Notes: generated by a model not told the origin, from the sequence alone. Positions 1 to 5,363 are shown, numbered from the stretch's first letter. The stretch: 13,286 bases of DNA from Bacillota bacterium (GCA_023434855.1 JAEYSJ010000396.1:1-13286), one strand, 5' to 3'. Made by a program: numbers and translations.

Positions 1-143
1 TCACCATTCCAATATGAGTGAATTTACCAACTGGAGCGGGACGCTAAGTCTTCGGCGGGGACTCAGCCCTACCGAAGCTAAAAAGTGGATAGTACAACTA
101 GAAGTGGTAATACAAGTTGGGATAACCCGGAGGTTGTTTTTTA
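1..143 (+). promoter_or_regulatory. Structured 5' leader of the 59-aa membrane protein gene
   Basis: The sequence can form a clear hairpin: CTTCGG (50-55) pairs with CCGAAG (72-77), and inside it GGG (57-59) pairs with CCC (67-69). Just upstream lies GGGACGCTAAG (38-48). This resembles the GGGACGCAAAG core of class I cyclic di-GMP (GEMM-I) riboswitches, which also sits directly 5' of a stem. The conserved GEMM 3' half (GUAGCC.GGGUU) is not visible, so this is a resemblance and not an identification. Further down, ACAA/TTGT flank a GGG-ATAA-CCC hairpin (112-136) followed by six T, which overlaps the GGAGG ribosome binding site. That arrangement could hide or expose translation. The element may begin before the window edge. 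Confidence 0.35.
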
Positions 144-323
144 ATGAGTAGTATTATTTTCCTCGCTGGCGGCATTATTTCCGGTATTCATGTATATACT
201 TACGGCTGCTGGCTGAGGAAGCAGGGCCAAATTGCCGGGTTTATCCTGACTGTTATTGTTGCCGCCGCGGCCGTCGCTTTGCCGGCCTGGCACATGTATA
301 AAGTACTGTTTCAGGCCTTTTAA
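144..323 (+). CDS. Small two-helix membrane protein of unknown function (59 aa)
   Basis: The open frame starts with ATG at 144, 9 bases after GGAGG (129-133... within the leader), and ends at TAA 321-323. I do not recognise the family. The protein is strongly hydrophobic. A first segment covers about residues 3-18 and contains several glycines. It is followed by a Tyr/Gly/Cys/Trp stretch, a short basic loop (LRKQGQ, about 24-29), and a second long Ala/Val/Ile-rich membrane segment at about residues 31-48. It ends with a short aromatic/basic tail. A two-pass inner-membrane miniprotein is the natural reading. Its structured leader suggests post-transcriptional control. A separate promoter precedes the next gene, so it is probably not in one operon with it. 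Confidence is good that it is coding and nil about its job. Confidence 0.6.
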   Translation: MSSIIFLAGGIISGIHVYTYGCWLRKQGQIAGFILTVIVAAAAVALPAWHMYKVLFQAF

Positions 324-327
324 TCTC

Positions 328-356
328 TTGTTATGCTTTACTGCTTTATGTATAAT
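328..356 (+). promoter_or_regulatory. Sigma-A type promoter for the alcohol dehydrogenase gene
   Basis: TTGTTA (328-333) and a perfect TATAAT (351-356) are separated by 17 bases. They lie about 75 bases before the chosen start codon. The promoter begins just after the stop of the upstream small gene. Confidence 0.6.
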
Positions 357-430
357 CCGTACAATTTTTGTTCATAACAAATAACAAGATAATTAATTCT
401 TGCGATATAGAAGAAAGGGCGGAAGGAATG

Positions 431-1585
431 ATGGAATGGGAACTGCGGAAATTCATTTCACCTGATGTACAATTCGGAGTTGGCGCACGGAGTCTGGTAG
501 GGCAGTATGCCCGAAAATTACACGGTAAACTGGCTTTAATCGTGACATATCCTGATGTAATTGAAGCTGGTTGGGTTAAAAATGTCCAGGATAATCTTGC
601 TGCAGAGGGAGTTGATTCTGTAGTTTATCCTGATGTGACGCCAAACGCCAAAGACAGGGAAGTAATGGGCGGTGCCGAGGTCTATAAAAGCAGCGGCTGC
701 AATATGATTATCGCTGTTGGCGGCGGCAGTGTCATTGATTGTGCTAAGGGCATCGGTGTTGTCAGTACTAACAACGGACAAATTCAGGACTTTTATGGCG
801 ATGACAAAGTCCGGATTCCGATACCAAAGCTTATAACTGTACAGACAACAGCAGGGACCGGTGTAAGTGTTACCAGGTATGCGATGATATCCGACACTAA
901 ACACAAAGCTAAAATGAGTGTCGACAGTCCGCTGATCATCCCTGTTGCTGCGCTGGAAGATCCGGAGATGGCGGTAACAATGGACAATTATGCAACAGTG
1001 TGCTCCGGCGCGGACGCAATTACGCAGGCGTTGGAAGGATTCGTTTCCAAAACTCACTCCCCGATCACCGATCTGCTGGCAATTCAGGCAGTGGGTGAAA
1101 CGATGGAATACTTGCCGAGAGTAATAGAAAGAACGCAGGACGTTGATTTGCGGGGTCACATGACCCTTGCCAACATTTCCGGCGGACTGGTTACATCAAA
1201 TGCCAGTGTGGGACTTGTGCACTCAATATCCCATGCCATTGGCGGACTTTATGACCTGACTCATGGTGAAATTAACATGGCACTGCTGGAATATGTTGTG
1301 GAATATAACTTTGAAGACGCGATGGAGAGATATAGACAGATTGCCTACTATATGGGAATTGATTCAGATAGTATGCCGCCGATATTGATTAAACAGGAGA
1401 TTATAAATGCCATTCGCGAATTTCGCAACAATATAGGGTTAACAAAATCACTGTCGGAGCTTGGGGTACAGCGCCAGGATTTTGCCTTCTTGGCGCGAAA
1501 TGCCCTTAACGACTTTGCTCTGGGATCAAATCCCAAAAAACCAAGTCAGAAAGACATTGAGTCAATTTGCGAACAGGCGTACTAA
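431..1585 (+). CDS. Iron-containing (group III) alcohol dehydrogenase family protein
   Basis: The predicted product is an NAD(P)-dependent dehydrogenase of 384 residues, the usual length for this family, likely cytosolic and acting on an alcohol/aldehyde pair. The N-terminal half carries the dinucleotide-binding signature VGGGSVID (about 96-103) and a TTAGTG segment (about 139-144). The C-terminal half holds the metal site: Asp195 in DAITQALE, His268 in SHAIGG and His278 in LTHGE. The position equal to the second ligand (His in DALTH of classical members) is Gln199 here, and the usual GSEVT reads GVSVT, so substrate or metal use may differ. The frame is open from TTG at 368, but that lacks a good ribosome site and would add a non-family leader. 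ATG 428 or 431 after AAAGGGCGGAAGGA is preferred; the one-residue difference cannot be settled. It has its own promoter and terminator, so it is probably monocistronic. Confidence 0.85.
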   Translation: MEWELRKFISPDVQFGVGARSLVGQYARKLHGKLALIVTYPDVIEAGWVKNVQDNLAAEGVDSVVYPDVTPNAKDREVMGGAEVYKSSGCNMIIAVGGGSVIDCAKGIGVVSTNNGQIQDFYGDDKVRIPIPKLITVQTTAGTGVSVTRYAMISDTKHKAKMSVDSPLIIPVAALEDPEMAVTMDNYATVCSGADAITQALEGFVSKTHSPITDLLAIQAVGETMEYLPRVIERTQDVDLRGHMTLANISGGLVTSNASVGLVHSISHAIGGLYDLTHGEINMALLEYVVEYNFEDAMERYRQIAYYMGIDSDSMPPILIKQEIINAIREFRNNIGLTKSLSELGVQRQDFAFLARNALNDFALGSNPKKPSQKDIESICEQAY

Positions 1586-1645
1586 AGACTATAAGTTAGT
1601 TAATAAGAAAGTAAGTTTCGTTTTTATAAGCAGAGTTACAAGAGT

Positions 1646-1697
1646 AAAGCGCAAGTTTTGCACTGGTAAGTTGAAGAGTGCAAGCTTGCGCTTTTTA
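1646..1697 (+). terminator. Rho-independent terminator after the alcohol dehydrogenase gene
   Basis: AAAGCGCAAG (1646-1655) pairs perfectly with CTTGCGCTTT (1685-1694). An inner TTGCACT/AGTGCAA stem extends it, and a T run follows. It lies just before the 3' end of the convergent gene. Confidence 0.85.
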
Positions 1698-1708
1698 CGT
1701 GATTAGTT

Positions 1709-3019
1709 TTAATTTCTGAAGCTGCCATATGCCAGTTTTAATCCCGTAGCTTCGGCGACGTCGGTCTTTAACGCAACAAGGTTGTCTGTTGTTATATCCC
1801 GCAAAGCTGATTTTCCTAAGAGCCTTGCCGCCATCTCCATCTCCTGGACTGAAGCTTTAAGATAATTGGCGAGATTGTTGGCAGCTTCAGTACTATTCAG
1901 CCTATCGGTATATTTACCGGGATATAAGTACATTTGGGTAGAGCTTGCTCCGGGCGGTAGTTTTTCAAGCTGTGAATGTACCATTGCTGCCAGGCATACC
2001 TGACCAAGGTAAACGGCATCCGCGCCCAGAGCAATTACCTTGAGAAAATCACCGGGAGAGAAGATTCCGCCTGACGCAATAAGAGTAATCCGATCTTTCA
2101 CTTTTTTTCTTAGCAAATATTCGTTTGCCCGGGGAAGCGCGTAAACCAGCGGCAGGCAAAAGTTATTTATTGTCAGTTCCAGTTTATGCGCTGCGCCACT
2201 GCCTGCTCCGTCGATAACAATGGCATCAAATCCTGCATCAAGGGCCACATCAATATCACCTTCAATATCTCCTGCCCCCATTTTTACAATAACCGGCACA
2301 TCGGCGTTTATTTCTCTGATAGCGTCCACAAGCTTTTTCCAGTCCTTCGGTGTCCGGACTTCCGGAAACCTATTTGGGTAGTGAGTGTTCTGGCCGGGTT
2401 CCATACCCAAGTGTTTTGCCAGGCGCGCACCAACATCTGCATATTTGATGGTATAGCCGTCACAGCCACTCGCACCCTGACTTACCCTGACTTCAATAGC
2501 GTCTGCATTTTTCAACTGCTCAGGAGCATTCCCCCATTTTGCCGTGTTAAACTGGACGATGTATTTATCGGCTAGTTTTCTTTCTTCCAGCAAGAAGCCT
2601 GTTTCGCCGGAAGACATAGCAGTAGCAGCCATCGTTGCCGCTTTGGCCATTGCCTTACTTATTTCCATGCTTACTGCCACGCCGTAACCCATACCGGAAA
2701 TCATAAGGGGGATGCCAATATGCAGGGGTTTCTTAATACTTCTACCGATGCGTACTGTGGTGTCTACTTTGGTTTCCCTGTCCAAAGGCAGATTTTTTAA
2801 TTGTGCAGGAATAAAAACTATATCTCTGAAGTCCATATAATTTTTGCGTATTGTTCCTTTCGGTTCATAAAGCGGCTGTCCGGTTTTTGCCCTTTCTGCA
2901 ATTTCTTCCAGAACGATGGGAGAGAAATTATTAATCATTGATAATGGTTTGGAGGGGTGCTGCTGCTCCAATTTCATTTGGGGACTTTTTAGCAATTTCT
3001 GTATAATCTTTTCAAACAT
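1709..3019 (-). CDS. Stand-alone FMN-binding glutamate-synthase-like protein
   Basis: This 436-residue protein corresponds to the central/FMN (GltB2-type) TIM-barrel domain of glutamate synthase, without the glutaminase or C-terminal domains. Recognisable parts are IPLMISGMGYG (about 103-113), the MSSGETG loop (135-141), VIVKMGAG (243-250), IVIDGAGSGAAH (267-278) and the phosphate-binding ASGGIFSPGDFLK (315-327) with ALGADAVYLG (330-339). Full-size enzymes carry a Cys cluster for a 3Fe-4S centre soon after this point. Here the only cysteines are 186, 288 and 342, so the cluster is absent. The protein is therefore probably a flavin oxidoreductase of unknown partner and not a complete glutamate synthase. 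The start is well supported by AGGAGG 5 bases upstream. It is convergent with the dehydrogenase gene and divergent from the Cys-rich genes. Confidence 0.8.
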   Translation of the reverse strand: MFEKIIQKLLKSPQMKLEQQHPSKPLSMINNFSPIVLEEIAERAKTGQPLYEPKGTIRKNYMDFRDIVFIPAQLKNLPLDRETKVDTTVRIGRSIKKPLHIGIPLMISGMGYGVAVSMEISKAMAKAATMAATAMSSGETGFLLEERKLADKYIVQFNTAKWGNAPEQLKNADAIEVRVSQGASGCDGYTIKYADVGARLAKHLGMEPGQNTHYPNRFPEVRTPKDWKKLVDAIREINADVPVIVKMGAGDIEGDIDVALDAGFDAIVIDGAGSGAAHKLELTINNFCLPLVYALPRANEYLLRKKVKDRITLIASGGIFSPGDFLKVIALGADAVYLGQVCLAAMVHSQLEKLPPGASSTQMYLYPGKYTDRLNSTEAANNLANYLKASVQEMEMAARLLGKSALRDITTDNLVALKTDVAEATGLKLAYGSFRN

Positions 3020-3070
3020 AATATCCTCCTCGGAAATCAGCTATTTAAATCTTTCCTGTTATTTGACGAG

Positions 3071-3099
3071 TTTATGCAACAAAACAGTAGGAATTTCAA
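3071..3099 (-). promoter_or_regulatory. Candidate sigma-A promoter for the glutamate-synthase-like gene
   Basis: On the minus strand TTGAAA (3094-3099) is followed after 17 bases by CATAAA (3071-3076), about 50 bases before the start codon. The -10 matches the consensus at four of six positions. Confidence 0.4.
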
Positions 3100-3195
3100 C
3101 CAATCAAAGGAAAATTGGAAGAACGGCAGATAAAGTGTAACCAATTATAAAGATGTACAGTCAATAACCGTTCTAAAAAAATATTATTATAATAT

Positions 3196-3224
3196 CACAA
3201 CTGCTCTTTGGTTCACATAGGATG
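3196..3224 (+). promoter_or_regulatory. Candidate sigma-K-like promoter of the first Cys-repeat gene
   Basis: CACA (3196-3199) and CATAGGATG (3216-3224) are 16 bases apart. The late mother-cell sporulation consensus is mACm, 16 bases, CATAnnnTA; only the last base differs. The downstream paralogue has a similar sequence at the matching place. It was judged by eye from the Bacillus consensus. Confidence 0.4.
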
Positions 3225-3251
3225 ATAACAAAAGAGTGGAGGTGATTATTA

Positions 3252-3527
3252 ATGCCATTTGACCATTCCGACTGGGAAGATCCTGAAATAAGGGACTGGG
3301 GTGATGGAATGGATGGAATGGACGGATTGGATGACAGAGAAATGTGTTTTCCGCGTCCATGTTTTCCGCGTCCATGCATCCCGCGTCCATGTTTCCCACG
3401 TCCATGTTTTCCGCGTCCGTGTTTCCCGCGCCCGTGTTTCCCGCGCCCGTGTTTTCCGAGCCAATGTTTCCCGCGTCCATGCTTCCCGCGTCCATGCTTC
3501 CCGAATCAGTGCTTCCCGCGTCGATAA
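3252..3527 (+). CDS. Cys/Pro/Arg pentapeptide-repeat protein, copy 1 (possible spore coat protein)
   Basis: This 91-residue protein is in two parts. Residues 1-31 form an acidic head with the pattern FDxxDWExPEIxxW followed by an Asp/Gly/Met stretch. Residues 32-91 are exactly twelve five-residue units, mostly CFPRP, with Cys first and Pro third in every unit; exceptions are CIPRP, CFPSQ, CFPNQ and the terminal CFPRR. There is no signal peptide or membrane segment. The ATG lies 9 bases after GGAGG. It forms a tandem pair with the next gene, with the same head, repeat and upstream sequence. Evenly spaced cysteines suit disulfide cross-linking or metal binding. With the sporulation-type promoter, a coat or exosporium component is my inference; a metal-binding protein is the alternative. 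No named family was recognised. The repeat ends abruptly, and a protein-like tail lies out of frame downstream. Confidence 0.75.
   Translation: MPFDHSDWEDPEIRDWGDGMDGMDGLDDREMCFPRPCFPRPCIPRPCFPRPCFPRPCFPRPCFPRPCFPSQCFPRPCFPRPCFPNQCFPRR
3344..3524 (+). repeat. 15-bp tandem repeat encoding CFPRP units
   Basis: Twelve in-phase 15-base units of the form TGTTTTCCGCGTCCA with scattered third-base changes run through the second part of the gene. The regular period also keeps other frames open on both strands, which explains several spurious reading frames here. Confidence 0.85.
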
Positions 3528-3651
3528 TTTACGTGCTATTGGGAAGAAATTAACGAATTTAGACCGTCTAAATAGAAAGACCACGAGATTATGGGATGCT
3601 GTTACAGCTCCTTATCGTAAACATAATATAATAACAAAAGAATGGAGATGA
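3520..3651 (+). pseudogene. Possible detached C-terminal tail of Cys-repeat protein 1 (out of frame by +1)
   Basis: Immediately after the repeat, the frame one base ahead of the gene stays open to TGA at 3649-3651. It reads as a protein-like amphipathic segment, including LRAIGKKLTNLDRLNRKTTR and then LWDAV. Leu/Ile spacing and Lys/Arg content resemble a coiled-coil tail, unlike the Val/His/Arg nonsense the same frame gives inside the repeat. It may be the original C-terminus, separated by a single-base indel near the last unit, or chance. The candidate promoter of the next gene overlaps it, which argues for caution. Confidence 0.25.
3603..3630 (+). promoter_or_regulatory. Candidate sigma-K-like promoter of the second Cys-repeat gene
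   Basis: TACA (3603-3606) is followed after 15 bases by CATAATATA (3622-3630), a full match to the CATAnnnTA late-sporulation -10. From here to the start codon the sequence closely parallels the copy 1 upstream region, for example ATAACAAAAGA then TGGAG. Confidence 0.45.
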
Positions 3652-3657
3652 TTACAA

Positions 3658-4077
3658 TTGGATTTCGATCGTCTAGATTGGGAAAATCCGGAGATAATGG
3701 AATGGGAAGATAGTATAGACGATGATATGGATGATTATATAGACGATAGGCAAGTGATTTGCGGTCCTAATACTTGTTTTCCGCGTCAGTGTGCTCCAAG
3801 TCAGTGCTTTCCACGGCCATGCAATCCAAGCCAGTGTTTTCCACGGCCATGCCCTCCGCGGCCATGTAATCCAAGCGAATGTTTTCCACGGCCATGCCCT
3901 CCGCGGCCATGCAATCCAAGCGAATGCTTTCCACGGCCATGTCCTCCGCGGCCATGCAATCCAAGCGAATGTTTTCCACGGCCATGCCGTCCAAGCGAGT
4001 GTTTTCCACGGCCATGTCCTCCACGGCCATGCAATCCAAGCCAGTGTTTTCCACGGCCATGCCGCCCGCGGCAATGA
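3658..4077 (+). CDS. Cys/Pro/Arg pentapeptide-repeat protein, copy 2 (possible spore coat protein)
   Basis: This 139-residue paralogue of the previous gene starts at TTG 3658, 10 bases after GGAG. That start is supported because it aligns the head (MDFDRLDWENPEI) with copy 1 (MPFDHSDWEDPEI). Residues 1-34 are the acidic head, with a run rich in Asp. Residues 35-139 are twenty-one five-residue units, all with Cys first and Pro third. Three unit types alternate (CNPSE or CNPSQ, CFPRP, CPPRP), giving a 15-residue super-repeat. There are no export or membrane signals. A very acidic head joined to a basic Cys/Arg tail could favour self-assembly. Function is inferred only: a spore-surface structural protein cross-linked by disulfides, or a metal-binding protein. 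It is followed by a terminator, so the pair ends here. Confidence 0.75.
   Translation: MDFDRLDWENPEIMEWEDSIDDDMDDYIDDRQVICGPNTCFPRQCAPSQCFPRPCNPSQCFPRPCPPRPCNPSECFPRPCPPRPCNPSECFPRPCPPRPCNPSECFPRPCRPSECFPRPCPPRPCNPSQCFPRPCRPRQ
3826..3960 (+). repeat. Three consecutive 45-bp super-repeats in Cys-repeat gene 2
   Basis: Units at 3826-3870, 3871-3915 and 3916-3960 are nearly identical at the DNA level and encode (CNPS[E/Q] CFPRP CPPRP)-type blocks. Partial copies continue to about 4070. Such near-identity suggests recent duplication or ongoing homogenisation. Confidence 0.85.
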
Positions 4078-4106
4078 TTTTTGCATCGCTAAGAGAAATT
4101 GCAAAA

Positions 4107-4134
4107 AAAAGACCGTCTTTATTGGCGGTCTTTT
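4107..4134 (+). terminator. Terminator after the Cys-repeat gene pair
   Basis: AAAAGACCGTC pairs with GGCGGTCTTTT (one G.T pair) around a six-base TTTATT loop, ending in a T run. Confidence 0.85.
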
Positions 4135-4220
4135 CTATGTAATGACAACGAATTAATAGGAAAGCTTCACCGCAATAAAAGCTCATAATGGAGGCTAACT
4201 TTTTTTGGCATTATTTGCAT

Positions 4221-4250
4221 GCATGAAGGTAGGGCAGATTTCGAATACTA
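4221..4250 (+). promoter_or_regulatory. Candidate forespore (sigma-G-like) promoter of the 89-aa protein gene
   Basis: GCATG (4221-4225) and AATACTA (4244-4250) are 18 bases apart. The sigma-G/F consensus is GHATR, 17-18 bases, CATnnTA; the first base of the -10 is A instead of C. The position, about 40 bases before the start codon, is suitable. This is an eye match only. Confidence 0.35.
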
Positions 4251-4289
4251 TTAGAGGATTCAAAATTATCAACTTAAAGGGGGATAATT

Positions 4290-4559
4290 ATGGATAAAAA
4301 ACTTCAGGACAGCAAAGCTAAATTTGGTACTTTAACTGCGACATCTGACGCTAATAACGACTACTCGACCACCAGTACTACCGGAGCTGCCGGTGCAGCA
4401 GGTTTTGGCTCAGCAGGCGCTGCCGGTGCTACCAGCGCCACCGGTTTCGGCTCAGCAGGCACTGCCGGTGCTGCAACCAGTAAGCAAAGTGCCAGCCAGC
4501 AAGCTACCAGTAAGACACAATCCGGCACTCTGACATCCCAATACGATATCCAAGACTAG
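4290..4559 (+). CDS. Gly/Ala/Ser/Thr-rich small protein, possibly a small acid-soluble spore protein analogue
   Basis: The 89-residue protein starts at ATG 4290 after AGGGGGA. It has no cysteine and almost no large hydrophobic residues, so it is probably unfolded. The centre (about 32-63) repeats GFGSAG (38-43 and 52-57) within Gly/Ala/Thr. The two ends share a motif: SKAKFGTLTATSDANND (8-24) and SKTQSGTLTSQYDIQD (74-89), i.e. SKxxxGTLTxxxD. The composition (small residues, Gln and Ser near the end) and the two similar flanks faintly recall gamma-type spore storage proteins, which have repeated protease-cleavage motifs of the form FGTEFASE. A sigma-G-like promoter would fit. No family is recognised with certainty; another disordered surface or stress protein is equally possible. 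It is monocistronic, with its own terminator. Confidence 0.7.
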   Translation: MDKKLQDSKAKFGTLTATSDANNDYSTTSTTGAAGAAGFGSAGAAGATSATGFGSAGTAGAATSKQSASQQATSKTQSGTLTSQYDIQD

Positions 4560-4567
4560 GACTCCTG

Positions 4568-4594
4568 AAGCCACCTGCCATGGGTGGCTTTTTT
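4568..4594 (+). terminator. Terminator after the 89-aa protein gene
   Basis: AAGCCACC (4568-4575) pairs with GGTGGCTT (4583-4590), followed by a T run to 4594. Confidence 0.9.
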
Positions 4595-4707
4595 ATCTTC
4601 TTGCAATAAACAGACCTGTTTTATTTTTCCATCAATGAAAAGCCACACATCATTAATTTATTATGGGAAATAATATTATTAACAAATAAAAAAGGTGGTG
4701 ATAGAGA

Positions 4708-4899
4708 ATGGCAGATTTAAAACTTGATGTTAAAACCGCTTTGCAGGAAACGCTGAATGAAAAACAAGAGCTTGTGCGCAATTATCAAAGTTTTGCAGCA
4801 CACTTTGATGATGTCGAAATCTCAAAATTGTATAAACACTTTGCTGAGGCAGAAGCGCTGCATGCAAGCAAGTTACGGGAAAAACTTGAAAGTATGTAG
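4708..4899 (+). CDS. Small helical protein with one ExxH pair (63 aa, ferritin-like fragment?)
   Basis: The ATG at 4708 follows AGGTGGTGA by 6 bases. The protein is 63 residues and rich in Ala, Leu, Glu, Lys and His, and should form two amphipathic helices (about 7-31 and 35-61). Helix 2 contains EAEALH, giving an ExxH pair at Glu49 and His52. Helix 1 has Glu14, Glu18 and Glu21 as possible partners. ExxH in paired helices is the iron-site pattern of ferritin/rubrerythrin-like proteins, but a full domain needs four helices, so any such site would need dimerisation. It sits between spore-like genes and metal genes, which does not decide between a coat-type small protein and an iron protein. Function is unknown. 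Confidence 0.7.
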   Translation: MADLKLDVKTALQETLNEKQELVRNYQSFAAHFDDVEISKLYKHFAEAEALHASKLREKLESM

Positions 4900-4912
4900 T
4901 AAAGATATAGAT

Positions 4913-4937
4913 AAAACCGCACAAATGTGCGGTTTTT
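4913..4937. terminator. Bidirectional terminator between the 63-aa protein and HMA protein genes
   Basis: AAAACCGCAC (4913-4922) pairs perfectly with GTGCGGTTTT (4927-4936) around AAAT. A and T runs on the two sides let it serve both converging genes. Confidence 0.9.
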
Positions 4938-4944
4938 ATTTTTC

Positions 4945-5166
4945 TTATCCCTGAATTGAATAGCCAAGGGTTTGCAGTGTTTCTTCAATATAACCGCTGG
5001 CAATTACCGATGAATCGTATTCTACCATAACTTGCTTGCTGGTAAGATCAACTTTTACACCATCTACCCCATCGAGATGAGAAATGGTATGTTCAATACG
5101 ATCACGGCAATGATCGCCTTTTAAGCCGCCAACTTTATATACTGCCTTTTTTGCTTTAGTAGCCAT
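4945..5166 (-). CDS. HMA-domain (CopZ-like) protein with a degenerate metal-binding motif
   Basis: The 73-residue protein has the size and pattern of a single heavy-metal-associated domain: a first beta strand (KAVYKVGGL, 7-15), the loop and helix GDHCRDRIEHTI (17-28), the VDGVKVDLTSKQVMVEY strands (34-50), and the helical end IEETLQTLGYSIQG. Family members that carry copper use GMxCxxC. Here the first Cys is Gly17 and only Cys20 remains (GxxC), so two-thiol Cu(I) binding is not expected. A single-Cys or His19/Cys20 site, a dimeric site, or a loss of metal binding are options. Start: ATG on the minus strand after AGGAGGTC and a nearer AGAGG. It is transcribed away from the feo operon and shares the intergenic region with its promoter. 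Confidence 0.85.
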   Translation of the reverse strand: MATKAKKAVYKVGGLKGDHCRDRIEHTISHLDGVDGVKVDLTSKQVMVEYDSSVIASGYIEETLQTLGYSIQG

Positions 5167-5196
5167 ACAGCCTCTTGACCTCCTGATAATAAAATT

Positions 5197-5223
5197 ACTA
5201 TATAATTAGTTTGCCATAGGCAA
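5197..5223 (-). promoter_or_regulatory. Possible promoter/operator of the HMA protein gene
   Basis: A perfect palindrome TTGCC-ATA-GGCAA lies at 5211-5223. Read on the minus strand, its end gives TTGCCT as a -35, with TATAGT (5197-5202) as a -10. The spacing of 15 bases is short. The palindrome could be a repressor site. Confidence 0.3.
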
Positions 5224-5272
5224 TTATTATTTATCCTGATTAAATTGATCATGCCAGTCATGGAAATTAATG

Positions 5273-5302
5273 TTGACAAATGAAGTAAGAATTAGCTATA
5301 CT
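5273..5302 (+). promoter_or_regulatory. Sigma-A promoter of the feo operon
   Basis: A perfect TTGACA (5273-5278) and TATACT (5297-5302) are separated by 18 bases and lie about 60 bases before the first feoA start codon. Confidence 0.7.
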
Positions 5303-5318
5303 ATATATAGATAATAGT

Positions 5319-5333
5319 TGATAATGAATCTCA
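5319..5333. promoter_or_regulatory. Fur-like box of the feo operon
   Basis: TGATAATGAATCTCA matches the 7-1-7 Fur consensus (TGATAAT-n-ATTATCA) at 12 of 14 informative positions, with a perfect left half. It lies just downstream of the -10, where bound repressor would block transcription in iron-replete cells. A further GATAAT at 5309-5314 extends the site. Confidence 0.6.
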
Positions 5334-5363
5334 ATACAAAATAAAGTCTGGAGGTGAGGTAAA

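Noticed and set aside
91..136. T-box antiterminator in the first leader
   Set aside because: AGAAGTGGTAATAC resembles the T-box core only in GTGGTA. The essential ACC-GCG part is missing and the downstream gene is not an amino-acid gene.
368..430. Upstream TTG start adding 21 residues to the alcohol dehydrogenase
   Set aside because: It has no ribosome site at a proper distance, it is only 12 bases after the -10, and the family start is at MEWELRKF.
536..1159. 207-residue antisense frame inside the alcohol dehydrogenase gene
   Set aside because: It is a shadow of a clear family gene, with unconvincing composition and no ribosome site or neighbours.
3344..4070. CRISPR-like regular repeats
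   Set aside because: The repeats are contiguous, coding and in phase, with no unique spacers.
3173..4186. Several open frames on both strands across the Cys repeats, such as Gly/Arg/His-rich or Val/His/Arg-rich products
   Set aside because: They are by-products of the 15-bp and 45-bp periods, which exclude stops in other frames. They lack well-placed ribosome sites, and only the CxPxx frames have duplicated promoters, ribosome sites and matching heads.
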